A stretch of 64,000 bases of DNA from Fen-183 sp036504335. Lineage in GTDB: Bacteria > Acidobacteriota > Thermoanaerobaculia > UBA5066. The notes below the pieces were generated by a model that saw only the letters and a list, made by a program, of their open reading frames with translations, was not told where the DNA came from and searched no databases. Each line of letters starts with the position of its first letter. Positions within the stretch are counted from its first letter, which is position 1. Position numbers and translations under genes: made by a program. Below, one piece after another: positions 42,497 to 53,754 of this stretch. The DNA lies in NCBI GenBank assembly GCA_036504335.1, contig DASXVJ010000031.1, positions 1-64,000 of the forward strand, given 5' to 3'.

Positions 42497-43188
42497 CGCC
42501 CGGGCTCCTTCGCGGCGAAGCCGAACCGCCCCACCAGCGGCACGTACGCGACCTCGCCGGCGTCCTCCGTGCGGATGCGCCCGTTCGGGAGCCTCTTGAC
42601 GACGAGAAGGCGCTGCCGGCCCGGCGCCCCGACCGGCACGACGAGGCGACCCGTCGGCGTCAGCTGCGCGACGAGGGTTTCGGGCACTTCTGGCGCGGCG
42701 GCGGCGACGACGATCGCGTCGTACGGGGCGTGCTCGCTCCAGCCGTACGAGCCGTCGAAGACCTTGACCGAGACGTTCGCGACCCCGAGCCCCATGAGCA
42801 GGGTCTGCGCGCCCCTCGCCAGCTCGGCGATGCGCTCGAGCGTGAAGACCCACCGCGCGAGACGCGCGAGAACCGCCGCCTGGTAGCCCGACCCCGTTCC
42901 GATCTCGAGGACGCGCGCGCCGGGCGACAGCGCCGCGAGCTCGGCCGAGCGGGCCACGTTGGCCGCCTGCGTGATCGTCTGCCCGTGGCCGATCGGGAGC
43001 GCGTGGTCGCCGTACGCTTCGCCTGCGAGCGCCGCCGGGACGAAGAGGTGGCGCGGGACGGCGCCGAGCGCGTCCATGACGCGCGGATCCGACACGAGAC
43101 CGGCGGCGCGCAGGCGCTCCACGAGCGCCCGCCGGTCCGCGGCGAGGGCCCGGGCCGCACGCTGGGCCCCGGGATCCTCCTGCGTCAC
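42493..43188 (-). CDS. pcm: Protein-L-isoaspartate O-methyltransferase
   Basis: A 231-residue SAM methyltransferase: VPRHLFVPAALAGEAYGDHA, the acceptor loop GHGQTITQAANVA (usual GxGQTISQP), the SAM site LEIGTGSGYQAAVLA and APYDAIVVAAAAPEVPETL. It methylates isoaspartyl residues to start repair of aged proteins. GTG 43188 overlaps surE (GTGA). Coupling of pcm with surE is common in bacteria and supports a damage-repair role. Confidence 0.93.
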   Translation of the reverse strand: MTQEDPGAQRAARALAADRRALVERLRAAGLVSDPRVMDALGAVPRHLFVPAALAGEAYGDHALPIGHGQTITQAANVARSAELAALSPGARVLEIGTGSGYQAAVLARLARWVFTLERIAELARGAQTLLMGLGVANVSVKVFDGSYGWSEHAPYDAIVVAAAAPEVPETLVAQLTPTGRLVVPVGAPGRQRLLVVKRLPNGRIRTEDAGEVAYVPLVGRFGFAAKEPGR

Positions 43189-43961
43189 CCCTTCGTCTCC
43201 CCCCGCGGCCCGTGCTTCGTGGCGAGGCCGTCGAGACCGGCGAGGGCGCGGTAGTCCGTCATGTCCATGTGGAGCGGCGTGACGGAAACATACCCTTCCG
43301 CAACCGCGAGAAGATCCGTTCCCTCGGCCTTCGTGTCCACGAACGTCCCGCCGATCCAGTAATAGGGCTTGCCGCGCGGGTCGATCTTCTCGACGATGTT
43401 CTCGCCGTAGCGCCGCCGTCCCATGCGCGTCGGCCGGAATCCCTTCGGCTCTCCCGCGGGGATGTTCACGTTCCAGAGCGTGTCCTTCGCCGGCGGATGG
43501 TCCTTCGCCCACACGATGAGCTCCCGGGCGGCGGACTCCGCGCCCGACCAGTCGACCGTGCCGACCGCGTCGCGCACGTAGTCCAGCGAAAACGCGATGG
43601 AGGTGACCCCGAGGAGCGTGCCCTCGAACGCGCACGCGACCGTCCCGGAATACGTCACGTCGTCCCCGAGGTTCGGGCCCGCGTTGATCCCGGAGAAGAC
43701 GAAGTCCGGCGGGTCCGCCTTCAGGATCGAGCAGAGCGCGATGTTGACGCAGTCCGTGGGCGTCCCGTCGACGATCCAGGTCCGATCGTCCTTCTGGCGC
43801 ACGCGAAGGGGCCGGTGCATCGTGAGCGCGTGCGACGAGGCGCTCTGCTCCCGGTCGGGCGCCACGACGTACGTCTCGAACCCGGCCGCGCGGGCGGCGC
43901 GCTCGAGCGCCGCGAGGCCCTCGCTGTGGACGCCGTCGTCGTTCGAGATGAGGGCCTTCAT
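43185..43961 (-). CDS. surE: 5'-nucleotidase SurE
   Basis: A 258-residue SurE. The N-terminal metal site is ISNDDGVHSEGL, followed by VVAPDREQSASSHALT, GTPTDCVN, FSGINAGPNLGDDVTYSGTV and, late in the protein, YVSVTPLHMDMTDY. It removes phosphate from 5'- and 3'-nucleotides under stress. ATG 43961 overlaps the PTPS stop by 4 bases and its stop overlaps pcm, placing it mid-operon. Confidence 0.94.
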   Translation of the reverse strand: MKALISNDDGVHSEGLAALERAARAAGFETYVVAPDREQSASSHALTMHRPLRVRQKDDRTWIVDGTPTDCVNIALCSILKADPPDFVFSGINAGPNLGDDVTYSGTVACAFEGTLLGVTSIAFSLDYVRDAVGTVDWSGAESAARELIVWAKDHPPAKDTLWNVNIPAGEPKGFRPTRMGRRRYGENIVEKIDPRGKPYYWIGGTFVDTKAEGTDLLAVAEGYVSVTPLHMDMTDYRALAGLDGLATKHGPRGETKG

Positions 43962-44401
43962 GCGCCGGGCCCCTCGTAGACGACCTTGTTGCGCTCGGTC
44001 TCGTGGAGGACGACGCGCACGAGCCGCGCGGGCGCGACCGCGGGAGCGAGCTCGTCCCAGATCCTGACGGCGATGTTCTCGGCCGTAGGGTTCACGCCGG
44101 CGAGGAACGGGACGTCCGCGTTCAGGTTCCGCCGGTCGCAGCGCCTGACGACGCGCTCGGAAACGACTCGCTTGAGGTCCCCGAAGTCCATGACCCAGCC
44201 CGTTTCGGGCTGGACGGGTCCTTCGACGGTCACCTCGAGCCCGTAGGTGTGCCCGTGGCCGTACGGGTTGTTGCACTTGCCGAAGACGCGGCGGTTCCAT
44301 TCCTCGTCGCGCCCGTCCGTGTGGAGGCGGTGGGCCGCCGAGAAATGCGCGTGCGTCGTGATCCGGACGGTCGGGACGCCGGTTCCGGCCGCCGGGGTCA
44401 T
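43958..44401 (-). CDS. 6-pyruvoyl-tetrahydropterin synthase-family enzyme
   Basis: A 147-residue tunnelling-fold protein. Zinc ligands are His in HFSAAHRLHT and in YGHGHTYGLEV. The catalytic Cys is in FGKCNNPYGHGH, and ETGWVMDFGDLKRVV and LHETERNKVVYEG follow. The CNNPxGHGH form is that of animal-type PTPS; QueD proteins usually read CxxLHGH. It acts on dihydroneopterin triphosphate, making 6-pyruvoyl- or 6-carboxy-tetrahydropterin; which one is open. Neither folE nor queC/E is in view. It overlaps both neighbours by 4 bases. Confidence 0.85.
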   Translation of the reverse strand: MTPAAGTGVPTVRITTHAHFSAAHRLHTDGRDEEWNRRVFGKCNNPYGHGHTYGLEVTVEGPVQPETGWVMDFGDLKRVVSERVVRRCDRRNLNADVPFLAGVNPTAENIAVRIWDELAPAVAPARLVRVVLHETERNKVVYEGPGA

Positions 44402-44799
44402 CGGGCCCACCGCTCGCGCGCGCTCTCCCAGATGCGCATCCGGCGATAGACCTCCTCGGCGGTCGCGTCCACCCAGACCGTCTGCGAGTATGCGATCCCG
44501 CGGCTCCTCTGGCTCTCGCGCTCGATGTGTTCGGCCGCGGTCACCGCCGTACACGGCCGCGTTTCGAAGACCGGCGTCCCGTCCATGACGTCTCCGACCA
44601 TCACGGCGAGCCCCGACACGCCCAGGAGTGTGAGGCACGACGTCAGCTCCTGCTTGCCGTGCGCGACGGACTGGATCTCGGAGGAGCCGCCCGCATCGAA
44701 ACCCGCGGGGACGAACCAGCGGACCGAGAACGCGAGCGGATTGCCCTCGTGTCCTCCCCTCAGGTAGATCCTCTGTCCGTTCTCGATGGCGCCGGGCAT
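44398..44799 (-). CDS. Unknown 133-aa protein heading the PTPS-SurE-PCMT operon
   Basis: I do not recognise this family. It is soluble with no signal peptide or membrane segment, and its features include IYLRGGHEGNPLAFSVRWFV, LTLLGVSGLAVMVGDVMDG and a charged C-terminus (EEVYRRMRIWESARERW). It is the first gene of a coupled operon. Its start ATG lies 6 bases after a TAAACT -10 box, and its stop overlaps the PTPS start. The position suggests a role with pterin or repair functions, but the sequence itself does not show one. Confidence 0.6.
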   Translation of the reverse strand: MPGAIENGQRIYLRGGHEGNPLAFSVRWFVPAGFDAGGSSEIQSVAHGKQELTSCLTLLGVSGLAVMVGDVMDGTPVFETRPCTAVTAAEHIERESQRSRGIAYSQTVWVDATAEEVYRRMRIWESARERWAR

Positions 44800-44805
44800 G
44801 CGCGG

Positions 44806-44811
44806 AGTTTA
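44806..44811 (-). promoter_or_regulatory. -10 box TAAACT of the PTPS-surE-pcm operon
   Basis: TAAACT on the minus strand ends 6 bases before ATG 44799, a leaderless arrangement (inference). Confidence 0.4.
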
Positions 44812-44836
44812 CGAGACGAACCCGTTTCCGCGTCCC

Positions 44837-45075
44837 TTGACGTTCCACGTTTTCGGACCCATATCTTGATTGGCCCTGCGCGCCGGTGACGGCGGGGTCG
44901 GACGGGAGGAGGACGAAGGCAGGCGAAAGCCGGTTCCCGACGAACGACGGCCGACGGTCGACGCCGTTTCAAGGACACGCGCCGATTGGCGCAAGCCAAC
45001 AAGGACTCCTCCTGATCCCCCCGACGCGGGGCGTAGCGAGCCCGAGGGAACCGGCGCCCTCGGGCTCATCTGTTA
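44837..45075 (+). ncRNA. Candidate structured non-coding RNA in a 276-base gap
   Basis: TTGACG (44837-44842) and ATATCT (44861-44866), 18 bases apart, form a plus-strand promoter facing no gene. The following 200 bases hold hairpins with GNRA loops, GGC-GAAA-GCC and TTGGC-GCAA-GCCAA (44986-44999), then CCCCG-ACG-CGGGG near 45018-45031 and a terminator-like stem at 45038-45067 followed by a T-rich stretch. It matches no RNA family I can name. It could instead be plain untranslated DNA. Confidence 0.25.
45038..45067. terminator. Terminator-like hairpin
   Basis: GAGCCCGAGGG (45038-45048) and CCCTCGGGCTC (45057-45067) form a perfect 11-base-pair stem with an 8-base loop. It lies just past the stop of the minus-strand kinase gene (45076). 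On the plus strand it is followed by ATCTGTTATT; on the minus strand there is no T-run. Confidence 0.55.
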
Positions 45076-47727
45076 TTACGGACGCCGCTTCAACTCCTCC
45101 GCCCAGTTCTCGACGACGATGATCTTCTTCTCCCCGGTCGAGGTCCTCCTCAGCAGGACGAACCCCTGTCCGTCGGGCATGGGATCGTATGCGCCCTGCG
45201 TCGGGCCGAACAGAGACACGGTCAACCCGGCTGAGGCGGCATCGAAGAGCTTTCTCGGCGGCGAGGAATGGAAGCCGTCCCGCGTCGAGAGGGCGACCGA
45301 CATCACCGCGCTCCCTTCGACGTAGAAGAGTTCGTTCCCGCGCCGGCTCCACTTGGGGGCCCCACCGCCGTTCGTCGAGAGGGTCCACTTGCGACTGCCT
45401 TCCGGGAACGGGCGCACGTAAATCTCGAACCGGCCCGACTCGTTCGACGCGTAAGCCACGTAACGCCCGTCCGGCGAGAACCGGCCGTCCGACTCCGTGA
45501 AAGGAGAATCCGCAAACGCGACCGGCGCCCCCTTGCCGCCAGCGTCTCCGTACCAGAGGTCTCCTCCCGACCGGTAGATCACGAACCGTCCGTCGGGCGA
45601 CCAGTCGGGGCTCACGTAGGAGCCCTCGGGAAGGGACGTCGACCGGAACGGAAGGCGTGCGGCTTCGCCGCTCCCGTCGGCATTCATCAGGACGATGCCG
45701 CTCTCCGTGTAGAGACCCGACATGATCGCGACGCGTTCGCCTGAAGAGGACCACGCCCCGGCGACGTCCGTCTCGGGCTTCGTCGTGAGTCGAACGCGCG
45801 AGCCGCGCTCGATGTCTTCGACCCAGACGTCCAGGTTCCCCTCCTTCTCTTCGGTCAGCATGACCCGCCTCCCGTCCGGGGAGACCTGGACAAAGCCGAC
45901 TGTTCCGTGGCCCGGGCTGATCGTCCGGCCGATTCGTCCGGAGCGGTCGGCCAGCACGAGGTCACTGAAGGAGCTCGAGCCCGTCCGGTAGACGAGAACT
46001 CCGTCGGCGGAGACGCTGGGGTCGCCGGCGTCCTCCGCCACGCGAACCGGCTCGCCGGTCACGGCCAGCTTCGAGGCGTCGAAGGGAACGGCGTAGAGAG
46101 GGGCGAGACCCTCCAGGAGGTTGAACAGGACGTAGCCGCTCTCCGAGTACGTCGACGAACCCACGGGAGGCGACGACTCCGGCAGGAGCCGCCGGACCTC
46201 CCGCCCGTCGAAGGCCGCGAGATACAACTGCCGTCCCGTTTGCGGATGGACGACGAGGAGAAGGGAGCGCCCGTCGGGCAGGAAGCTGGGTGTGTGAAAG
46301 TCGAAGATCCCCTTCGCCGGATCCGGCTTGAGCAGCAGCCGCAAATCCCCTCCCTCCGAGGAGACTTCGTAGAGACCGAGAGCCGGTCCGAGGGCGAGGA
46401 CGATCGGTCCCAGGCGACTCCAGGTCGCACCGAGCACCGCGCCGGGCGGCTTCAATTCGCAGATCGTCTTCGACGTGCCTCCCTCGATCGGGACTTTCTT
46501 GAGGAATCCTCGGGCGAAAAACGCCACGAAGCGCCCATCCGGCGACCAGAATGGATTGCTGGCCGCCTCGCCCCCAAAGACCTCGCGGGACTCCAGCCGG
46601 TCCAGGTCGCGGATCCGAAGCCTCTCGCCGTCCACGTATGCGATGTGCCTTCCGTCCGGAGAGATCTGGGGCGCTCCGCCCGTCTTGTGGTCGAACTGGA
46701 ATCGGCGGACGGGACCCGGCGAGGCGGCGTCGGGTCTTCTCAGGAGCAGGCGGCCGGAGACGACGCCGACCGCGACGAGAGCAAGGGCGCCCAGCGAGGA
46801 CGCGATTCTCGAGCCCGTCCTCACGCGTGGCGCCACCGGGGCTGCCGCCATCGAGGCGGACGAATCGATCCGGGTGCTCATCGCCTCCGTGATGACCGCC
46901 TTCGCCTCCGCAACGTCTCGCAGGCGCTCGTCCGGGTTCTTCTTCAGGCAGCGGCGGAGAAGGAAGCGAACGAGATCGGGGGTGTCCGAAGGAAGAGCGG
47001 CGAGATCCGGCTCGCGCTCGAGGACGGCCGCAAGCACCTCGGTCACCGTATCGCCCGCGAAGGCGCGCTTTCCGGCGAGAGCCTCGTAGAGAGTCACGCC
47101 GAAGGCGAAGATGTCGGACCTCTCGTCGGCCGGCTTCCCCTTCGCCTGCTCGGGCGCCATGTAGGGAGCGGTCCCCTGGATGACGCCCGTGGCGGTGTGA
47201 TGGACGGAGGCCGTCGGAGAGCTCGTCACGTCGCCGGCCCCGGCGGGGACGATCGTCGTGGCGAGGCCGAAGTCGAGGATCTTCGCATGGCCGCCGGGAG
47301 CGATCTTGAGGTTCCCCGGCTTGAGGTCCCGATGAACGACGCCCTTGCGGTGAGCGGCCGCAAGGCCGTCGGCGACCTGGCGGAAGAAATCGAGGGCATC
47401 CCGGACGGGCAGCGGCGCTTCGCCCAGCCTTTCTCCGAGCGTCTGGCCCTCGATCACCTCCATGACGAGGAAGCGGACGCCGTCCAGGTTCTCGAACGCG
47501 TAGAGCGTCGCGATGTTCGGGTGGTTGAGAGAGGCGAGCACCCGGGCCTCGCGCTCGAGGCGGGAGAGGCGTTCGGGATCCGAGACGAACGCGTCCGGAA
47601 GGACCTTGATTGCCACCTCGCGGCCGAGCTTCGTGTCGTGCGCCCGATAGACCTCGCCCATCCCGCCTGCGCCCAGAGGCGACAGGACCTCGTACGGACC
47701 CAGACGGGTGCCAGCGGAGAGGCTCAT
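45076..47727 (-). CDS. Ser/Thr protein kinase with TolB-like propeller
   Basis: An 883-residue protein. Kinase domain (1-275): SPLGAGGMGEVYRAHD, AIKVLP, VVHRDLKPGNLKI, DFGLATT and GTAPYMAPEQAKGK. One membrane helix lies near 310-328. The extracellular part has repeated blades of the SPDGRFVAFFA/FSPDGRYVAYAS type (TolB/WD40-like), probably one propeller. This kinase-propeller architecture is abundant in Acidobacteriota. The start ATG 47727 has TAGAAT 13 bases upstream on the minus strand. Confidence 0.93.
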   Translation of the reverse strand: MSLSAGTRLGPYEVLSPLGAGGMGEVYRAHDTKLGREVAIKVLPDAFVSDPERLSRLEREARVLASLNHPNIATLYAFENLDGVRFLVMEVIEGQTLGERLGEAPLPVRDALDFFRQVADGLAAAHRKGVVHRDLKPGNLKIAPGGHAKILDFGLATTIVPAGAGDVTSSPTASVHHTATGVIQGTAPYMAPEQAKGKPADERSDIFAFGVTLYEALAGKRAFAGDTVTEVLAAVLEREPDLAALPSDTPDLVRFLLRRCLKKNPDERLRDVAEAKAVITEAMSTRIDSSASMAAAPVAPRVRTGSRIASSLGALALVAVGVVSGRLLLRRPDAASPGPVRRFQFDHKTGGAPQISPDGRHIAYVDGERLRIRDLDRLESREVFGGEAASNPFWSPDGRFVAFFARGFLKKVPIEGGTSKTICELKPPGAVLGATWSRLGPIVLALGPALGLYEVSSEGGDLRLLLKPDPAKGIFDFHTPSFLPDGRSLLLVVHPQTGRQLYLAAFDGREVRRLLPESSPPVGSSTYSESGYVLFNLLEGLAPLYAVPFDASKLAVTGEPVRVAEDAGDPSVSADGVLVYRTGSSSFSDLVLADRSGRIGRTISPGHGTVGFVQVSPDGRRVMLTEEKEGNLDVWVEDIERGSRVRLTTKPETDVAGAWSSSGERVAIMSGLYTESGIVLMNADGSGEAARLPFRSTSLPEGSYVSPDWSPDGRFVIYRSGGDLWYGDAGGKGAPVAFADSPFTESDGRFSPDGRYVAYASNESGRFEIYVRPFPEGSRKWTLSTNGGGAPKWSRRGNELFYVEGSAVMSVALSTRDGFHSSPPRKLFDAASAGLTVSLFGPTQGAYDPMPDGQGFVLLRRTSTGEKKIIVVENWAEELKRRP

Positions 47728-47774
47728 GGATTGTCGATGGATTCTAGTAGTGTGCGGGGGCCGGGGAGGAAACC

Positions 47775-48023
47775 ATGAACCTGATCCTGATGTTGATCGT
47801 CGGAGGCGTGATCGGGTGGCTGGCCAGCATCGTCATGAAGACGAACGCCCAGATGGGGCTGATCGCGAACGTCGTCGTCGGTGTCGTCGGCGCCGGCCTC
47901 GGCGGCTGGCTCGCGGGGGTGCTCGGGATCGGCGCCGCGGGCAGCGTGATGAGCTGGATCGTCGGGATCGCGGGCGCCGCGATCCTGATCTGGATTCTCA
48001 GGGCCGTCGGCGTCTTCAAGTAG
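47775..48023 (+). CDS. GlsB/YeaQ/YmgE-family small membrane protein
   Basis: An 82-residue protein with three hydrophobic helices and the family pattern GGVIGWLASIVMKTNAQMG, NVVVGVVGAGLGGWLAG and IVGIAGAAILIWILR. Members are inner-membrane stress-associated proteins of unclear function. It has a short leader after TAGT-containing -10 sequence near 47745, and a GGAGGAAACC ribosome-binding site before ATG. A hairpin terminator follows. Confidence 0.9.
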   Translation: MNLILMLIVGGVIGWLASIVMKTNAQMGLIANVVVGVVGAGLGGWLAGVLGIGAAGSVMSWIVGIAGAAILIWILRAVGVFK

Positions 48024-48035
48024 AGGGGCGGCGGC

Positions 48036-48061
48036 GCCGGGCCCCGTCGCGCGGGCCCGGC
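48036..48061. terminator. Hairpin between convergent genes
   Basis: GCCGGGCCC (48036-48044) and GGGCCCGGC (48053-48061) form a 9-base-pair stem with an 8-base loop, between the YeaQ-like gene and the DHOD-like gene. Confidence 0.55.
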
Positions 48062-48084
48062 ACCGGCGAGAACGGGCTTTCGAC

Positions 48085-49083
48085 TCAGACCGGGACGCGG
48101 AAGCTCTGCAGGACCCTCATGTAATTCGCGCGCTCGAAGGCCGCCGGGTCCGCGCTCGTGCGGTGGCTGACGGCGCCCGTCATCTGCGCGATGGACTCGT
48201 ACTCGTGCTTCTCCATCCACTCGGCGAGCCCCTGCTTGAGCGCCGTGATCTGGCGCGGGCCGTGTCGGAGGATCGAGGACACGATCTGGACGGCATTGGC
48301 GCCGGCCATGATCGCCTTGACGAGGTCGATCGGCGTGTGGACGCCGCCCGTCGCGGCGAGCGAGCAGCGCACACGGCCCGAGAGGATCGCGAGCCAGCGC
48401 AGGCGCAAGAGCAGGTCCGACGAGTCGGAGAGCTGGAGGGCCGGGACGGGCTCGAGCAGCTCGACGTCGATGTCGGGCTGGTAGAAGCGGTTGAAGAGGA
48501 CGAGGCCGTCCACGCCGAGGTCGTCGAGCTGGCGCGCGACGTTCGCGAACGAGGAGAAGAACGGCCCCATTTTCATCGCGACGGGAATCCCGAGGCCCCG
48601 CTTGACGGACCGGAGGATGTTCTCGACCTCTTGGTCGATCGCCGTGCCCGGAATGTTGGGGTCGGCGGCGATCCGGTAGACGTTCAGCTCGAGGGCGTGC
48701 GCTCCGGCCTCCTGCATGAGCTTCGCGTAGCTCAGCCAGCCGGAGTCCGTCATGCCGTTCAGCGAGGCGATGACGGGTATCGAGACGGTCGCACGGATCT
48801 TGCGGATCTGCTCGAGGTAGCGGTCGGGGCCGAGGTGGAACTCCTCGGGCGACGGAAAGTACGACATCGCTTCCGCGAACGACTCGGAATGGACGTCCAT
48901 CGCGCGGCTGATGCCCTCGCGCTCGTGCGTGATCTGCTCCTCGAAAAGCGAGTGCATGACGATCGCGGACGCGCCCGCGTCCTCGAGGCGCTTGACCGTG
49001 TCGAGGTCGTCGACGAGCGGCGAGGCGCCCGGCATGAGCGGGTGGGCGAGCGGAAGGCCGAGATAGGTGGTTCTCAGGTCCAT
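48085..49083 (-). CDS. Dihydroorotate dehydrogenase-like protein
   Basis: A 332-residue FMN-type TIM barrel: LPLAHPLMPGASPLVDD, PVIASLNGMTDSGW, ALELNVYRIAAD, PVAMKMGPFFSSFANVA, GLVLFNRFYQPDID and AATGGVHTPIDLVKAIMAGA (phosphate-binding). It differs from true PyrD around the active-site loop. Homologues regularly sit next to pyruvate:ferredoxin oxidoreductase, as here (11-base gap, same strand), so a redox partner or accessory role is more likely than pyrimidine synthesis (inference). Confidence 0.85.
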   Translation of the reverse strand: MDLRTTYLGLPLAHPLMPGASPLVDDLDTVKRLEDAGASAIVMHSLFEEQITHEREGISRAMDVHSESFAEAMSYFPSPEEFHLGPDRYLEQIRKIRATVSIPVIASLNGMTDSGWLSYAKLMQEAGAHALELNVYRIAADPNIPGTAIDQEVENILRSVKRGLGIPVAMKMGPFFSSFANVARQLDDLGVDGLVLFNRFYQPDIDVELLEPVPALQLSDSSDLLLRLRWLAILSGRVRCSLAATGGVHTPIDLVKAIMAGANAVQIVSSILRHGPRQITALKQGLAEWMEKHEYESIAQMTGAVSHRTSADPAAFERANYMRVLQSFRVPV

Positions 49084-49094
49084 GTGCGGCGTCC

Positions 49095-52676
<3,582 letters not shown>

Positions 52677-52683
52677 GCGTCGG

Positions 52684-52721
52684 AGCTTAGAGACGGCGTC
52701 TCTCCGGAGACATGATGCAAA
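52684..52721 (-). promoter_or_regulatory. nifJ promoter with TTTGCATCATG element
   Basis: On the minus strand TTTGCATCATG (52711-52721) is followed after exactly 21 bases by TAAGCT (52684-52689), then 7 bases to ATG 52676. The 11-mer covers about -34 to -44 relative to the expected start of transcription, where an activator would bind, and there is no normal -35 box. Confidence 0.55.
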
Positions 52722-52791
52722 CGGACCAAAACCCCGCGCCCCGTCTTCGGATGGGGCATCCGGCTCCCTTGCGGGGGGCAGGGACGGGTCC

Positions 52792-52797
52792 TAGCTT
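52792..52797 (+). promoter_or_regulatory. -10 box TAGCTT of the 52836 gene
   Basis: TAGCTT in GGGTCCTAGCTTGTAAG gives a leader of about 32 bases. GGAGGG (52826-52831) is the ribosome-binding site, 4 bases before ATG 52836. Confidence 0.4.
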
Positions 52798-52835
52798 GTA
52801 AGCAGGACCGGCCTTTCCCGGTCCCGGAGGGTGCC

Positions 52836-53270
52836 ATGCAGAGGAGTCATTTCCGGCTCTGGGCGCTCCTGGGCGGTGGAGTCATCCTCGTGCTCGCCAT
52901 TGGAGGCCTCTGGAAGGTCCAGACCGCCCCGGTCGACATGAGCCTGACCCCGGCGCACCTGGCGCAGCCACTGACGTCGACGGCCGATCGCTTCGAAGTT
53001 CTCGTGGCTTCCGTGCCCCTTCAGAAGGCCATCGCCGACAAGCGGCTGATGCTCGCCGGCGAGAACGGCGCGGCGGCGATCGTCGTGCCGGAGGCGACCG
53101 TACGGACGAACGACGCCGAGCGGGCGCGCGCCCAGCGCGTCCCGTCCCTGCTCGCCCTCTCGGCGATGGCGGGCGGCGGCTTCGTGCTCTTCCTCATCGG
53201 CCTCTTCACACCGCGCATCGGCGCGTTCACGCAGCACGGCCTGATCGACATGCACCTCGAGTCCATGTAG
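52836..53270 (+). CDS. Small membrane protein of unknown function, 144 aa
   Basis: The protein has an N-terminal membrane helix (LLGGGVILVLAIGGLW), a soluble middle (about residues 30-100) and a second helix (ALSAMAGGGFVLFLIGLF), ending in FTPRIGAFTQHGLIDMHLES. I do not recognise the family. It is divergently transcribed from nifJ across 159 bases and might share regulation with it. Confidence 0.6.
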   Translation: MQRSHFRLWALLGGGVILVLAIGGLWKVQTAPVDMSLTPAHLAQPLTSTADRFEVLVASVPLQKAIADKRLMLAGENGAAAIVVPEATVRTNDAERARAQRVPSLLALSAMAGGGFVLFLIGLFTPRIGAFTQHGLIDMHLESM

Positions 53271-53289
53271 CGCCGGGACCCGGGCCGAC

Positions 53290-53721
53290 TCAGACCATCC
53301 GGAGGAGGGACGCCTTCCGCCGCTCGTAGGGCGTCCCGAGACCGAGCACGAGCGCAACGTCGCACAGGCGCACGGCCTCCTCGAACTCGGCGCGGTCGCT
53401 CCGCAGGGAGATGCCGCGCTCGAGGAAGCGCAGGTCCGCGACTTCCTTCGCGAACCGCCGCCCGAGGTCCTGCCGGGCGACGTCGAGATAGCCCTCGGCC
53501 TCGGCGAGCGCCGCCAGCGCCTCGTCCTCGTCCGGGGCGTCCGCGGCGAGAAGCGCCCATGCGAAGAACTTCACGCCGTTCGGGAGCGAGTCCGACTGCT
53601 CGATCGCGCGGCGCGCGTACTTGGCGCCTTCGTTTCGCAAAGTCGCCTCGCGGTGCCCTGCGAGGAGGTCGTCCAGCCGCTCCTCGGGGCTCTTGCGGCA
53701 GGGTTCGATGCGGCGCGCCAC
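53290..53721 (-). CDS. Hypothetical helical protein, 143 aa
   Basis: All-helical and charged, with two TPR-like helical pairs (AIEQSDSLPNGVKFFAWALL; EFEEAVRLCDVALVLG). No family is recognised. GTG 53721 was chosen because TAGAAT (minus strand, 53730-53735) ends 8 bases upstream. It is back to back with the TMTC-like gene and shares the 33-base promoter region. Confidence 0.5.
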   Translation of the reverse strand: MARRIEPCRKSPEERLDDLLAGHREATLRNEGAKYARRAIEQSDSLPNGVKFFAWALLAADAPDEDEALAALAEAEGYLDVARQDLGRRFAKEVADLRFLERGISLRSDRAEFEEAVRLCDVALVLGLGTPYERRKASLLRMV

Positions 53722-53729
53722 GGTCGAGG

Positions 53730-53748
53730 ATTCTAGAGGCCTTATTCT
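53730..53748. promoter_or_regulatory. Back-to-back leaderless promoters
   Basis: Minus strand TAGAAT (53730-53735) is 8 bases from GTG 53721. Plus strand TATTCT (53743-53748) is 6 bases from GTG 53755. Both -10 boxes fit in 19 bases. Confidence 0.4.
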
Positions 53749-53754
53749 CCCGCC

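Noticed and set aside
45117..45145. GATCTTCTTCTCCCCGG at the kinase C-terminus as a repeat arm
   Set aside because: Only the CT-rich part matches; the core and the GGTGAAGAGGG end are missing.
44870..45325. Plus-strand 151-codon open frame antisense to the kinase end
   Set aside because: The product is low-complexity and charged, and half of it is antisense to a well-supported kinase propeller. A non-coding RNA or spacer is more likely.
52753..52797. GGGGCATCCGG before TAGCTT as a further copy of the nifJ/cstA element
   Set aside because: Only the GCATC core matches and the spacing is 28 bases rather than 20-21.
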